Counted from the first letter of the stretch, positions 28,907 to 37,624 are shown. The stretch: DNA of 64,000 nt from an uncultured Actinomycetes bacterium (GCA_937863385.1 CALMBW010000020.1:464826-528825); one strand, 5' to 3'. The notes: a model not told the origin generated them from the letters alone. Numbers and translations: made by a program.

Positions 28907-29593
28907 TCATCCGGTTGGTGTTCGCAGGCGCCAGAAATCTCCGGTCAACCCGATCCCGGAGAACAGTGCCTCTGCTTCTTCTGGGGTACGGCGGCGCCAG
29001 CCCGGCGACATGCGGTCGGCGTACCACGCATGAGCCAGTTCCCATTGCTGCTCGAGCGTCATGGTCGCCCCGAAACCCATGCCTCGCTTCTCGCACCAAC
29101 GTTCAGCGTGCTCCTCCGACCGGAAGGCAAGCATGTTTGCTCAGGTGAAGCCGATGTCATCCCACCAGCGGGCTGCAGGGATCGCGAAATGAACCATCCC
29201 CTCTCCCGATACCAGATGATCGTCCTCGACCTTCACTTGCAGTGGCTCACGGCAATCGGGGCACCATGTACTTACCGATCCAGTGCCGCCCAACATGGCC
29301 ACGATCCCCAGCGCGTCCCAGATGCAGTTTCCGTAGAGCCTTTTCTCGGAAGTCTCGGCAACGAAGGGCGTAGGCACCGCAGAGAGCGGGTTCGCCATCC
29401 AGATGTAAGGGGTTCCGGGCGCTAAGACGATGGTGTGGTTGTCATGCAGGCGCCGGAGAGAAGCTTCCACAGACGCCTGGTCTGTATCGACCATCTCGCA
29501 GAGTTCGAGCGGAACGGGTGGGCGACCTCGGTCCACGAAGAACCGGTAGATCGCAACCCGAACCGCGGCATCGTTGGCGTCTGTAGAACTCAT
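28907..29593 (-). CDS. MerB-like (alkylmercury lyase family) protein, probable selenoprotein with in-frame UGA
   Basis: One reading frame of 228 residues interrupted only by a TGA at 29141-29143 (residue 151). Upstream part (150 residues): winged-helix-like N-terminus and the MerB core motif Cys90-x-x-Asp93 (GNCIWDALG), matching Cys96 and Asp99 of plasmid MerB, then CPDC. Downstream part: ANMLAFRSEEHAERWC and a C-terminal GLTGDFWRL. MerB has its second catalytic Cys159 in the stretch just before its HVHFFAS segment; the TGA falls exactly there. A SECIS-like hairpin follows at the right spacing. Known MerB cleaves carbon-mercury bonds; activity here is inferred. No other mer gene is nearby. 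Conventional annotation would give two fragments (29141-29593 and 28907-29134). Confidence 0.75.
29106..29143 (-). promoter_or_regulatory. Candidate bacterial SECIS element following the UGA codon
   Basis: Nineteen bases after the UGA an apical GGUC loop is closed by CUUCC/GGAGG, continuing (after one bulged A) with UGC/GCA and, beyond a U-C mismatch, GC/GC. The stem occupies 29106-29132. Bacterial SECIS elements sit directly 3' of the UGA with a small apical loop containing G (and usually U) about 16-37 bases away; the E. coli fdhF element has the same GGUC tip. Pairing was done by eye. Confidence 0.6.
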
Positions 29594-29782
29594 CTCATCC
29601 CCACACTAGTACTCGCCCCTACGACCTGCAGCGCCGTTTTGGTCGAAAGATCAAGTCATCCGATATGCGCTCGACGAGTACCCCGGATGGGCGCGCGCAG
29701 ACTCCGGCAACACCAGGCTATGCGTACACCACCCGGGAAGGAACGTTGTCAATAGGGTCTCCGAGAGGCATGGGTAGTGGGC

Positions 29783-30268
29783 CTATGCGTTGATGGGTTG
29801 GTCGTAAGCGGCTCGAAGGGCGTCGGAGTCGATCTTCTTCATCTTGAGCATCGCTTGCATGACGTTGTTGGCACGTTCTCGGGCGGGGTCTTGAAGCAGC
29901 TCACCGAGCAACTTGGGAACGATCTGCCACGACACTCCGAAGCGGTCCTTAAGCCATCCACACTGGACCTCGGCTCCCCCATCGGCCGTCAGCTTCGCCC
30001 AATACGCGTCGACCTCTTCTTGGGTGTCGCACTCGACGAAGAATGAGAACGCCTCGTTCAACTGGAAATGCGGTCCTGCGTTCAACGCGATGACCCTTTG
30101 GCCCATCACTTCGAAATCCACGGTCGACGCAGTGTCGTCGCCGCTGGGTCCGGTGTTCTCGAACGTCTGCCGCTCGATGATCCGAGAGTTGGGAAAGATC
30201 GAGCAGTAGAACTCGGCAGCTTCGAAAGCCTGGTTGTCGAACCAGAGGTGCGGGGTGATGCTGGTCAT
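29783..30268 (-). CDS. VOC-superfamily protein, PhnB-like
   Basis: 161 residues resembling the PhnB / 3-demethylubiquinone methyltransferase-like branch of the vicinal oxygen chelate fold: ITPHLWFDNQAFEAAEFY at the start, NAGPHFQLNEAFSFFVEC in the middle and DRFGVSWQIVP near residue 110. The helical C-terminal segment (MQAMLKMKKID) is typical. Enzymatic role unknown. The 189 bases upstream to the MerB-like gene hold nothing I can identify. Confidence 0.82.
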   Translation of the reverse strand: MTSITPHLWFDNQAFEAAEFYCSIFPNSRIIERQTFENTGPSGDDTASTVDFEVMGQRVIALNAGPHFQLNEAFSFFVECDTQEEVDAYWAKLTADGGAEVQCGWLKDRFGVSWQIVPKLLGELLQDPARERANNVMQAMLKMKKIDSDALRAAYDQPINA

Positions 30269-30418
30269 GACGTCCTCCTTGCGAGTCTCACCGAATGGAC
30301 CCTATCGAGGACTAAGACCGTCCGTAGGGCCAGGAATCATCGGCGAGTGGGACGGAGGACAGCTCTGATCCTCCCCTTTCCTTGGGAGATGTACCGGCGC
30401 CGATTTGTAGTCGTGCTG

Positions 30419-31813
30419 TCAGTGGCTGTGCTTGATCGCTTGAGACTGGGAACCCCTGCAGAGGGTGAAGCTGTCTCGGTAGCTATCGAGGGCTAAAGCC
30501 ACGTACTTGCCGGGCTTGTCCTTCAGCTTGGTGATGAATCTCCCGTCGGGAGCGGCCAAGCCTTGAGCGACCGCTACGGCGTCCCCACCCTTGACCTTCG
30601 CGATCACGAAGATGGCGCCTGCCGCACACCCCGGATCGGTCGAGGTGATTTGACCCACTGCTTTCAGGTGCTTGCGCGGCTTGAAGTTGATCGAGGTGTC
30701 GAAGGCCTGCTCGGGGATCTCCTCGCTTTCCGGGTAGTCGATTCCCGACATCTGTTCGAACACGTTCAATGCCTTGTCGCCGAAGTAGGGGCCGAACTGC
30801 ATCTCGGGGTAGAAACCGATGCTGTAGCTGACGACAGAGTTCACGTATCCGTCTTCGATCACCCATCCCCCGCCGGACGAGCCACCCGTCATGTCGCAAC
30901 CCATCCCGTTAGGCATGGGAGGAGCAGGTTTGCTGCGATCGACGATCGACGGATCCGAGATGCACGTGATCATCTTCTCGCCATCGAAGTTTTCGGCGGC
31001 AGGGAAGCCGAAGGACTGATAGGACTGTCCTTGGGGCAGATTGAAGGCGACCCCTCGCCATCCCACTGTTTCGGCCAGAGTGCCGGGCGCGTACGGGTAT
31101 TGCATGACGTTGAAGGCGGCAACGTCATAACGAGCATCCGCTTCCTCACCGCCGGGCTGGGATGAGTCCCACCATTCGTCGGTGACGAGGAGGCTCTCTG
31201 CGAACCAGAATCCGTACGGGTTCTGATCGTTTCCTTGATACCCGGGTACAAAGACAGCATCCCTCACCGGCACTCCGCTTTCGGGGCTGACCAGGCAGTG
31301 CCCGGCCGTCATCACGGTCATACCCGTGGCCGATGGGACCACCGTGCCGGAACAGACCGCTTCAGTGTCGTCGTAAAGCTGCATGTACAGCTTGCCGTGG
31401 GTTGAGTACGGATATTCCTCGGGGTTCGTGATCTGGAACCTCTGGTAGTTGAGTGGACCGGCCGTAGCACGGTTGAGCCGCTCAGAGAAGATCGCAGGAG
31501 TGGCCGCCTGGGATCCCGGGATCATCACAGGGGTTGAGCCCTCTAGATCCGATAGCTGGAAACGCCGGTTTACCTCAGTGGGGCGCGGGGTGGAGGCCGG
31601 TTCGTAAGCGAGTGGTTTGGCTTCGGCCATCCGTTCGGGGGTCCACGGTTCCCGGTCTGCCGGGTCGAGATCGATGCGAACCACTCCGTTGGCGCGTGTG
31701 ATGCGAGGACCCTGGGTTCGAGAGGAGGCCCCAGATGCTCCAGGAGCAAGCCCCAGCGCAAGGGATGCCAGTACTGCGATCGGAATGACCCTGGCCACCT
31801 TCGAATGACTCAT
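30419..31813 (-). CDS. Secreted trypsin-like serine protease with C-terminal Cys-pair domain
   Basis: 464 residues: signal peptide (about 1-29), a propeptide-like region, and an S1-family protease domain with His172 (TAGHC), Asp230 (RYDVAAF) and Ser313 (TGGSSGGGW). A linker then leads to a terminal domain (about 380-464) with cysteines in DPGCAAG and LCRGS and a PGKY motif, homologous to the terminal domains of the proteins at 39293 and 26182-27402. Substrate unknown. Confidence 0.85.
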   Translation of the reverse strand: MSHSKVARVIPIAVLASLALGLAPGASGASSRTQGPRITRANGVVRIDLDPADREPWTPERMAEAKPLAYEPASTPRPTEVNRRFQLSDLEGSTPVMIPGSQAATPAIFSERLNRATAGPLNYQRFQITNPEEYPYSTHGKLYMQLYDDTEAVCSGTVVPSATGMTVMTAGHCLVSPESGVPVRDAVFVPGYQGNDQNPYGFWFAESLLVTDEWWDSSQPGGEEADARYDVAAFNVMQYPYAPGTLAETVGWRGVAFNLPQGQSYQSFGFPAAENFDGEKMITCISDPSIVDRSKPAPPMPNGMGCDMTGGSSGGGWVIEDGYVNSVVSYSIGFYPEMQFGPYFGDKALNVFEQMSGIDYPESEEIPEQAFDTSINFKPRKHLKAVGQITSTDPGCAAGAIFVIAKVKGGDAVAVAQGLAAPDGRFITKLKDKPGKYVALALDSYRDSFTLCRGSQSQAIKHSH

Positions 31814-31909
31814 GTCCCACCTCTCAGAGAGCTGCTAGATACGGTACCTAGATGCTTATCGGCAGGACATGGGTGAAATTGCGTACGTAATCGAGGACGA
31901 GTGGTGGAC

Positions 31910-32209
31910 CTAGAGCGTGCGAAGCAGAGCGGCAGTGGCCGCGGCTAGGACGAGCACGACGAGGAACGGGGCACGCAAGGTCACGGCGACGACCCCTACG
32001 GCCACTCCTGCTGCGCGTGCATCGACCACGAGATGCTCCCGCTCGGCGAAGGTCTGAACGAAGATCAAGGCAGATAGGAGAGCTACCGGAAGCAGTGCTG
32101 CAAGATGCCGGACCTTGGGATGCTCCAGGACGCGTTGCGGCACGGATAGACCGGCCAGCTTCAGCAGGTAGCAGCCGGTGGCGGCGACGAGGATCGCGGC
32201 CCAGGTCAT
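31910..32209 (-). CDS. azlD: AzlD-family branched-chain amino acid exporter subunit
   Basis: 99 residues, four hydrophobic segments, start MTWAAILVAATGCYLLKLAG typical of AzlD. Small subunit of a two-component exporter of branched-chain amino acids. Overlaps azlC by four bases. Confidence 0.85.
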   Translation of the reverse strand: MTWAAILVAATGCYLLKLAGLSVPQRVLEHPKVRHLAALLPVALLSALIFVQTFAEREHLVVDARAAGVAVGVVAVTLRAPFLVVLVLAAATAALLRTL

Positions 32210-32940
32210 CCGGTGCCCGCCGTTGGATCATCCGGCACGGAGCCGGACCCAGTTGTTGTTGCCTCGCCTGCGACAGGGTCATTCGGCTCTATCCACCAGC
32301 TCGCGGCAGCCGCAGTCCCTGCGGCGATCAGGACGGGTACACCAGCGGGCACGACGGGAACAGTAGCGATGGCAACCACGCCGGCGAGAACGGCAAGCAT
32401 CCACGCTTGCCGGGAGCGCAGACGAGGGGCCAGTAAGGCGACGAAGGCGGCAGGAGCGGCGGCATCCAAACCGAGAACCTCAGGATCGGACAAGGTGCGA
32501 GCGCCGAGCGCTCCGATCAAAGTGGCAACGTTCCAGAAGATGAACACTGAAACACCCGTCCACCAGAACCCCAGCCGTGACAGATGGTCGCTATCGCGAA
32601 ATGACATCGCCGAGCTCTCGTCCAAGACGAACTGTGCTGCACCGGCGCGCCGCCAACCCCGCAGGTTCAGGATGCGAGAGAGCCGCAAACCGTAGAGAGC
32701 GTTGCGTACGCCGAGCAATATGGCGGTTGCGGCTCCGGTCATGGCGGCACCTCCACCGCCGATCACCGCGACTAGAGCGAACTGCGATGCACCGGTGAAT
32801 ACGAGTAGCGACAACGCGCACGTCTGCACAAGACTCAACCCGGCAGCATCTGAAAGAGCACCGAAGGAGAGACCGTAAGCCCCGGTAGCGAGGCCAATGA
32901 CGATCCCATCGCGGATTACATCACGGTCGTCGGTCGTCAT
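32206..32940 (-). CDS. azlC: AzlC-family branched-chain amino acid permease
   Basis: 244 residues with five to seven hydrophobic segments. AzlC signatures are GLATGAYGLSFGAL, FTGASQFA and RNALYGLRLS (about residue 78). Forms the large subunit of the exporter with AzlD. A hydrophilic C-terminal tail of about 25 residues is longer than usual. Confidence 0.88.
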   Translation of the reverse strand: MTTDDRDVIRDGIVIGLATGAYGLSFGALSDAAGLSLVQTCALSLLVFTGASQFALVAVIGGGGAAMTGAATAILLGVRNALYGLRLSRILNLRGWRRAGAAQFVLDESSAMSFRDSDHLSRLGFWWTGVSVFIFWNVATLIGALGARTLSDPEVLGLDAAAPAAFVALLAPRLRSRQAWMLAVLAGVVAIATVPVVPAGVPVLIAAGTAAAASWWIEPNDPVAGEATTTGSGSVPDDPTAGTG

Positions 32941-32989
32941 CGCCGCAGGATAGCGGCGCGCCGTTGATTACCGGTGTTACCGGCCGTTG

Positions 32990-33745
32990 CTACTTGACGA
33001 CTGCCAGCTGGATCTTCTCGAAGCCGGCTTTACGCAGTTCCTGCAAGATCCAAGGCATCATCGGGCCCATGTCGGTTGAAGGAGGTACGGCCAGTCCGTA
33101 ACGACTGATGATCCCGAATGCGGTGCCGGTTGCGTGATGGATCAGAGGCGCTCCACTGTCACCGTTGACCGCAGGCATGTCTGCCTGGTACTCATCCTGG
33201 CTCCACGAGAAGAGGTAGCCGTAACGGGGACGAGTCGGTTCGGTCTCCCCCACGAGTAGCCCATATCCGTAGATGTCGAGCTGGTCACCCATGGCGATCG
33301 TTTCGATGTCCACGACGCCGACGGGACCTTCCCATCCGAGCACCTGCGGGTTGGTCTGAGAGACGATGGCCGGATCGAGCTCGATCAGCGAGAAGTCAAC
33401 GGTGCTCTTGACGAGGTCGGAGTCGTACACAACCTTGCCGACCGGACCAAGGCCAGGGTTCTCGACGACCTCACCCAGCTTGTCGGTGCAGTGAGCGGCG
33501 GTGCCGATGTAAGCCCTGGGCGCCTTGGTCTTGGTGCCGGGCTCGAAATAGACGAAGTTGAAGGTGCAGTAACCACCCAGCGAGGCACCCGGACGCAACG
33601 GGCTGTCGGTGCCGCCCCACTGGGGCTCCTTGGCGACCCTTTCTGGGCGATAGCTGGCATCGGATGTCTTCTTGCTTTGGACGGGGCCCGCCGCTCCTAG
33701 AACGACGCCTCCAACCAGCAGCACTGCGATGGTTCTCTTGAGCAT
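32990..33745 (-). CDS. Secreted trypsin-like serine protease
   Basis: 251 residues: signal peptide (about 1-24) and a compact S1-type domain with His85 (TAAHC), Asp117 (VDFSLI) and Ser197 (NGDSGAP). No additional domain, unlike the protease at 30419. Strong ribosome site GGAGG before the ATG. Substrate unknown; may act on surface proteins or in nutrient acquisition. Confidence 0.87.
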   Translation of the reverse strand: MLKRTIAVLLVGGVVLGAAGPVQSKKTSDASYRPERVAKEPQWGGTDSPLRPGASLGGYCTFNFVYFEPGTKTKAPRAYIGTAAHCTDKLGEVVENPGLGPVGKVVYDSDLVKSTVDFSLIELDPAIVSQTNPQVLGWEGPVGVVDIETIAMGDQLDIYGYGLLVGETEPTRPRYGYLFSWSQDEYQADMPAVNGDSGAPLIHHATGTAFGIISRYGLAVPPSTDMGPMMPWILQELRKAGFEKIQLAVVK

Positions 33746-33898
33746 CAGGTCCTCCGGTCTATCCCTGGTGGCTTAAGGGTTCTTCCTTTGAGGCTCGCCC
33801 CCTGCTCACCTGTACTCGAGAGGTGACCCCGGTAACGCCTTTCCGGGCCCTGACCGCCCGTGTACGGTGTCGTTTAAACCAAAGGTCGGGGGTGACAG

Positions 33899-34294
33899 AT
33901 GGCAACTGATCTGACGATCGTTCTGCCGGATAGGCCGGGCGCGCTCGTAAGCGCATGGAATCAGTTGAAGGCTGCGGGCGTGAACATCGACGGGGTCTGT
34001 GGCTTTCCGCAGCAGGGCACCACGTGGGGATTCCTCCATCTTCTGGTCGAAGACCCGCAGGGGGCTCGCCGGGCGATCGAGGCAGCCGGATTCCAGATAG
34101 CAGAGGAGCGTTCGGTCGAGGTCCACGTGGCCGAAGACAGGCCTGGAGCCCTTGCCTCGGTCTTCGAAGCGATCGCATCGTCGGGTCGCAACATCGACCT
34201 CATGTATGTGGCCGCCAACAATCGCATCGTGATAGGTACCGATGACAGCCATCAGGACCGCTCCGGTTACTCGACGCTCGGGGAGAAACGCTGA
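33899..34294 (+). CDS. Tandem ACT-domain protein
   Basis: 131 residues with two ACT-like halves: LTIVLPDRPGALVSAW ... (1-65) and VEVHVAEDRPGALASVFEAI ... (70-120). ACT domains bind small ligands such as amino acids and regulate enzymes. No catalytic domain is attached and the neighbours do not indicate the ligand. Preceded by a GGGGGTG ribosome site. Confidence 0.8.
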   Translation: MATDLTIVLPDRPGALVSAWNQLKAAGVNIDGVCGFPQQGTTWGFLHLLVEDPQGARRAIEAAGFQIAEERSVEVHVAEDRPGALASVFEAIASSGRNIDLMYVAANNRIVIGTDDSHQDRSGYSTLGEKR

Positions 34295-34413
34295 GCTTAC
34301 GGAACTAGTTACTCGTACCCACTGCATAAACCACCCTCCAGACTCAGAGGTTGGTGCGTCTAAGAGGAGAACCGTCTTCATCAACGCACCGTTGTTCACT
34401 GCAGGAGGGGGCC

Positions 34414-34455
34414 ATGAGGCAGATCAGGATCCAGAAGTCGAGGAGACCTCGCTAA
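34414..34455 (+). CDS. 13-residue basic mini-ORF
   Basis: ATG preceded by an excellent ribosome site (GGAGGGGG) encodes MRQIRIQKSRRPR, with five arginines in 13 residues. A second mini-ORF (TTG start at 34470, preceded by AAGGAGG) follows before the terminator. Could be leader peptides; coding status unproven. Confidence 0.3.
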   Translation: MRQIRIQKSRRPR

Positions 34456-34488
34456 CAAGGAGGCTCACTTGCTGCGAGAGACATCTTG

Positions 34489-34520
34489 AGACCCGGCACC
34501 GATAGGTTGCCGGGTCTTTT
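34489..34520 (+). terminator. Rho-independent terminator upstream of bpa
   Basis: AGACCCGGCA and TGCCGGGTCT form a ten-base-pair stem followed by TTTT, twelve bases before the bpa ATG. Confidence 0.85.
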
Positions 34521-34531
34521 ACATTTGCCCC

Positions 34532-35005
34532 ATGTCTGATGAAAAGCCCGCAGTCGAACTCGTTGAACCCTCCCAAGCGATCGAGGAGGAACAGGATCCT
34601 TCCGGCGAGGTGCACCAGCCGGCCAAGGTCATGCGTATCGCCTCGATGATCCGCACGCTACTCGAGGAGGTGCGATCTGCTCCGCTCGATGAAGCGAGCC
34701 GAGCCCGCCTGCGCGAGATCTACCAAACCTCGGTCGCCGAGCTCAGCGAAGTGCTCTCTGATGACCTGAAGGACGAGCTGAAGCGACTCAGCTTCCCATT
34801 CGAAGGCACGCCGAGTGAAGCCGAGCTCCGGGTTGCCCATGCCCAACTCGTTGGATGGCTGGAAGGCCTGTTCCACGGCCTTCAGGCGATGATGTTCGCC
34901 CAGCAGATGGAAGGACGGCTACGCATGGAGGAATCGCGGCGGCGCGGATTACCTCCCGGGATGGAGGAACCACCGAACCCAACGGGAACCGGCCAATACC
35001 TCTAA
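34532..35005 (+). CDS. bpa: Bacterial proteasome activator Bpa
   Basis: 157 residues. Bpa forms an ATP-independent ring that docks on the 20S proteasome and opens its gate. The central four-helix region has MIRTLLEEVRSAPLDEASRARL and GLFHGLQAMMFAQQM, and the C-terminus ends GQYL, the docking motif of the family. The gene implies that this organism has a 20S proteasome, not encoded here. The ATG lies just 12 bases after a terminator and has no clear ribosome site, so the transcript may be leaderless. Confidence 0.92.
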   Translation: MSDEKPAVELVEPSQAIEEEQDPSGEVHQPAKVMRIASMIRTLLEEVRSAPLDEASRARLREIYQTSVAELSEVLSDDLKDELKRLSFPFEGTPSEAELRVAHAQLVGWLEGLFHGLQAMMFAQQMEGRLRMEESRRRGLPPGMEEPPNPTGTGQYL

Positions 35006-35015
35006 TGCCTTCCAG

Positions 35016-36059
35016 TCAACTTTTGACGATCCGGTAGACGGTGTTGGCAGTTAAGAAGTAGAGCCAACGTCCCGGCCCGGTTGTCGTGTCGATGATCCCT
35101 GACCCCGGTTGGTGGATGATCCGATCTTTGCGGACCTTGTTGCCTCGGTCGTTGAGGATCAGCCGATGCAGCCGCCCGTTGTAGTCACCCATGTACAGAT
35201 CGCCTTTGAGTGAGCGCATGCGGCCCGCATACCAGGTCGGGTCGGTAGGAACGATGGTGTCGGTCCACCTGCGCATCGGAGCCTTCGGGTTCGACCCAAC
35301 CCCGGCGGTCCCACACTGGTAATTCGGCCCCCAACCGTAGTTGCGCCCCTTTCTTATGAAGTTGAGCTCGTCGTCACAGTTCGGTCCGTTCTCGCTCACG
35401 TAAACGCGGTTCGTTCCTGGCCGATGCGCGAGTCCGAAGGGGTTGCGGTGGCCGTAGCTCCACACCGCGTTGTTGAAAGGGTTGTCGCTCGGGATGGACC
35501 CATCGGGGTTGATGCGCAAGATCTTGCCTAGGCGTGAGTTCGTGTCTTGCGCTTCGCTTGGCGAGTGTGCGTCGCCGACAGCTACCAGAAGTTTGCCCCC
35601 CACGAACTCAAGCTGTCCGCCGTTGTGGTAGCCGCTGGACGCTGCGCTCAACCCTTTCAGGAGCACTTTGCGATCGCGACAGCGGTTGTTCGCAACCCGG
35701 AACCTCGCGACTCGGTTGTCCAGTGGTGAAGCGTTCGTGTAGTAGACGTACAGGCGCTTGTTCGAGCTGTAGTTAGGGTCAAGGCTGATACCGAGCAATC
35801 CTCGTTCCCCAGATGTATCGACATCGAGGTTGGCACATGGACGCCCGAGGATGTTGCCGCCGACGATCACCCTGATCCGGCCGTCTTTCTCGGTCACGAA
35901 CATCTTGTTGGTGCCTTTGACCCAAGCGAGGTCGATGCCGAAGCTCAGACCGGTCGCCCACTGACGCGCTTCGGTCCCTTTCGGTAAGGCGCCGGCCGGA
36001 GCGGGAGCCATCAGCGAAAAGACCAGGACGGCGATTGTGGCGACACGGACGGACTTCAT
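35016..36059 (-). CDS. Secreted PQQ-type sugar dehydrogenase-like (glucose/sorbosone dehydrogenase) protein
   Basis: 347 residues: signal peptide (about 1-25, ending AGALP) and a six-bladed propeller of the soluble aldose sugar dehydrogenase family. Motifs: ERGLLGISLDPNY, GYHNGGQLEFVGGKLLVAVGD, SYGHRNPFGLA and GPNCDDELNFI. In relatives the propeller binds PQQ and oxidises sugars; cofactor and substrate here are inferred. Start at 36059 follows a G-rich ribosome site. Tail-to-tail with bpa. Confidence 0.87.
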   Translation of the reverse strand: MKSVRVATIAVLVFSLMAPAPAGALPKGTEARQWATGLSFGIDLAWVKGTNKMFVTEKDGRIRVIVGGNILGRPCANLDVDTSGERGLLGISLDPNYSSNKRLYVYYTNASPLDNRVARFRVANNRCRDRKVLLKGLSAASSGYHNGGQLEFVGGKLLVAVGDAHSPSEAQDTNSRLGKILRINPDGSIPSDNPFNNAVWSYGHRNPFGLAHRPGTNRVYVSENGPNCDDELNFIRKGRNYGWGPNYQCGTAGVGSNPKAPMRRWTDTIVPTDPTWYAGRMRSLKGDLYMGDYNGRLHRLILNDRGNKVRKDRIIHQPGSGIIDTTTGPGRWLYFLTANTVYRIVKS

Positions 36060-36148
36060 CAAAGCGACCCCCTCATAGATCGACCTGAGAGCGAGCATAG
36101 GGGGCCCTAAGGGGGTCTCAAGCACTCGTCGGGGCTAGAATCCCCGGC

Positions 36149-36237
36149 GGAGGCGTGCCCGAGTGGCCGAAGGGAGCGCACTGCTAATGCGTTAAGGGGT
36201 TAACACCTCTTCCGGGGTTCGAATCCCCGCGCCTCCG
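36149..36237 (+). tRNA. tRNA-Ser (anticodon GCT)
   Basis: Acceptor GGAGGCG/CGCCTCC, anticodon stem with loop CTGCTAA (anticodon GCT), extended variable arm and T-loop TTCGAAT. Discriminator G; CC but no complete CCA follows. Confidence 0.95.
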
Positions 36238-36314
36238 CCCACATGATGAAGCCGCGATCCCAAGATGCGGGAGAGATCTCACCCGTGATCTTCCCGTCGT
36301 CTAGCAGTCCTTGG

Positions 36315-36785
36315 CTATGCCACGCTCGAAGAGATGTCTGAGTTGCTATGTGCGTGGTCTGGTATGGCACGTTGATAGTGACCTGCCATCAATGGAGAAG
36401 CGATGATGAAATCGGCCGTGCTCCTGTTGCAGGCAACAGGCACGTTCCATACGACAGTCATCCGTAAGAGTGCCTTTACGTCGGGGTCATGCGGTTGAGG
36501 CTCGAGAGGGTCCCAGAAGAAGATGAGCAGATCTAGGTCCCCCTGCGAGATCATCGCTCCGATCTGCTGATCACCGCCAAGCGGACCGCTAAGGAGTTTC
36601 GTGACTTTGAGGTCCAGTTCGTCAGCCAGCAACGAGCCGGTGGTACCGGTAGCGAAGAGGCGATTGCGCTGAAGCGTGCCCCGATTGAACCTCGCCCAGT
36701 CCAGGAGATCCTTCTTCTTGTTGTCGTGAGCAACCAAGGCGATCCTCAGGGCTGGAGGGGAACCCGCTCCGGTGACTAGCGACAT
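36315..36785 (-). CDS. mgsA: Methylglyoxal synthase
   Basis: 156 residues. Converts dihydroxyacetone phosphate to methylglyoxal and phosphate, relieving sugar-phosphate stress. Recognised from LVAHDNKKKDLLDWA, FATGTTG, LLSGPLGGDQQIGA (with the conserved Asp) and FFWDPLEPQPHDPDVKALLR-type signature around residue 90. A C-terminal extension of about 20 residues is present. Flanked by tRNA genes; no operon partner. Confidence 0.95.
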   Translation of the reverse strand: MSLVTGAGSPPALRIALVAHDNKKKDLLDWARFNRGTLQRNRLFATGTTGSLLADELDLKVTKLLSGPLGGDQQIGAMISQGDLDLLIFFWDPLEPQPHDPDVKALLRMTVVWNVPVACNRSTADFIIASPLMAGHYQRAIPDHAHSNSDISSSVA

Positions 36786-36915
36786 GCGATCACGCTACGC
36801 CTCCTAGGTCCCGGTACCGTTACAGAGGTGTGGCCGTCGCGTAAAGGTTGCAGATGCCGGGCACGGTAGACTGCCTCTTCGACCGAGCGGCTCATGCCCG
36901 TCTCGTCGTAACCAA

Positions 36916-36989
<74 letters not shown>

Positions 36990-37122
36990 CCATCCATCGG
37001 TTGAAATCCTCCCTTCCCTGGGAGTTCGTGCCCCCTTAAAGCCTGGCAGTGACGCCTGCTTCGGGGGATGATGGCGGGTGGCTCGATCGCTGGGATCTGA
37101 GCACCTAGTAAAAGGGGTCGCT

Positions 37123-37569
37123 TTGAAGAGCAAGGCAGCAGTTCTGCTCGGTGTGGGAGGCCTGATCGTCGTCATTGGGACTTTCATGAATTTCCTCACC
37201 GTGGAAAGTGGGGGTGTAAGCCAGGACTTCAGTGCCGGTGATGTCGACGAGACCGGTGCTTACATGATCGCGGGTGTTCTTGCCCTGATAGTGGCGGCCG
37301 TACTGAACTTCAGCGACAAGGGTCACAAGCCCGCTGCCATCTTGGGCATCATCGGCATCGGTTTCTTCGGGGTCTTCAACGCGATCCGCGACCTGACCTC
37401 GATCGGCGACTTTGAGGAAGAGTTCGCAGGCCTTGCGACAGCGAAGGCCGGTATCGGGCTCTACTTGCTTCTGGTGGGTTCGATCGTTGCCCTGGTCGGT
37501 GCCATCATGGCCGTCAAGGGCCCGGACGCCGCCTCGGCTCCTCCGGCAGCTTCGCCGCCGGCCGTCTAG
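37123..37569 (+). CDS. Four-helix membrane protein of unknown function
   Basis: 148 residues with hydrophobic segments at about 5-22, 46-62, 70-88 and 108-130 and a Pro/Ala-rich C-terminus. The loop between helices one and two carries SGGVSQDFSAGDVDETG. No family recognised. The TTG at 37123 is chosen because AAAGGGG lies at the right distance; a longer frame begins upstream. A strong terminator follows, so it is a single-gene unit. Confidence 0.7.
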   Translation: MKSKAAVLLGVGGLIVVIGTFMNFLTVESGGVSQDFSAGDVDETGAYMIAGVLALIVAAVLNFSDKGHKPAAILGIIGIGFFGVFNAIRDLTSIGDFEEEFAGLATAKAGIGLYLLLVGSIVALVGAIMAVKGPDAASAPPAASPPAV

Positions 37570-37591
37570 CTCGGCAGCAGGAAAGGTTTGG

Positions 37592-37624
37592 ACGAAGGCC
37601 CCGGAGAGATCCGGGGCCTTCGTT
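37592..37624 (+). terminator. Strong terminator hairpin
   Basis: ACGAAGGCCCCGGA and TCCGGGGCCTTCGT form a fourteen-base-pair stem around GAGA; only a short T stretch follows. Confidence 0.75.

Larger units (their letters stand above)
34353..34520 (+). ncRNA. Possible structured small RNA or attenuated leader ending in a terminator
   Basis: Between the ACT gene and bpa, GGTGCGT (34353-34359) can pair with ACGCACC (34384-34390), enclosing a smaller AAGA/TCTT stem, and a strong terminator closes the segment at 34489-34520. Two very short ORFs with good ribosome sites lie in between. This could be a leader with translated attenuator peptides or a small RNA; family not recognised. Confidence 0.3.
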
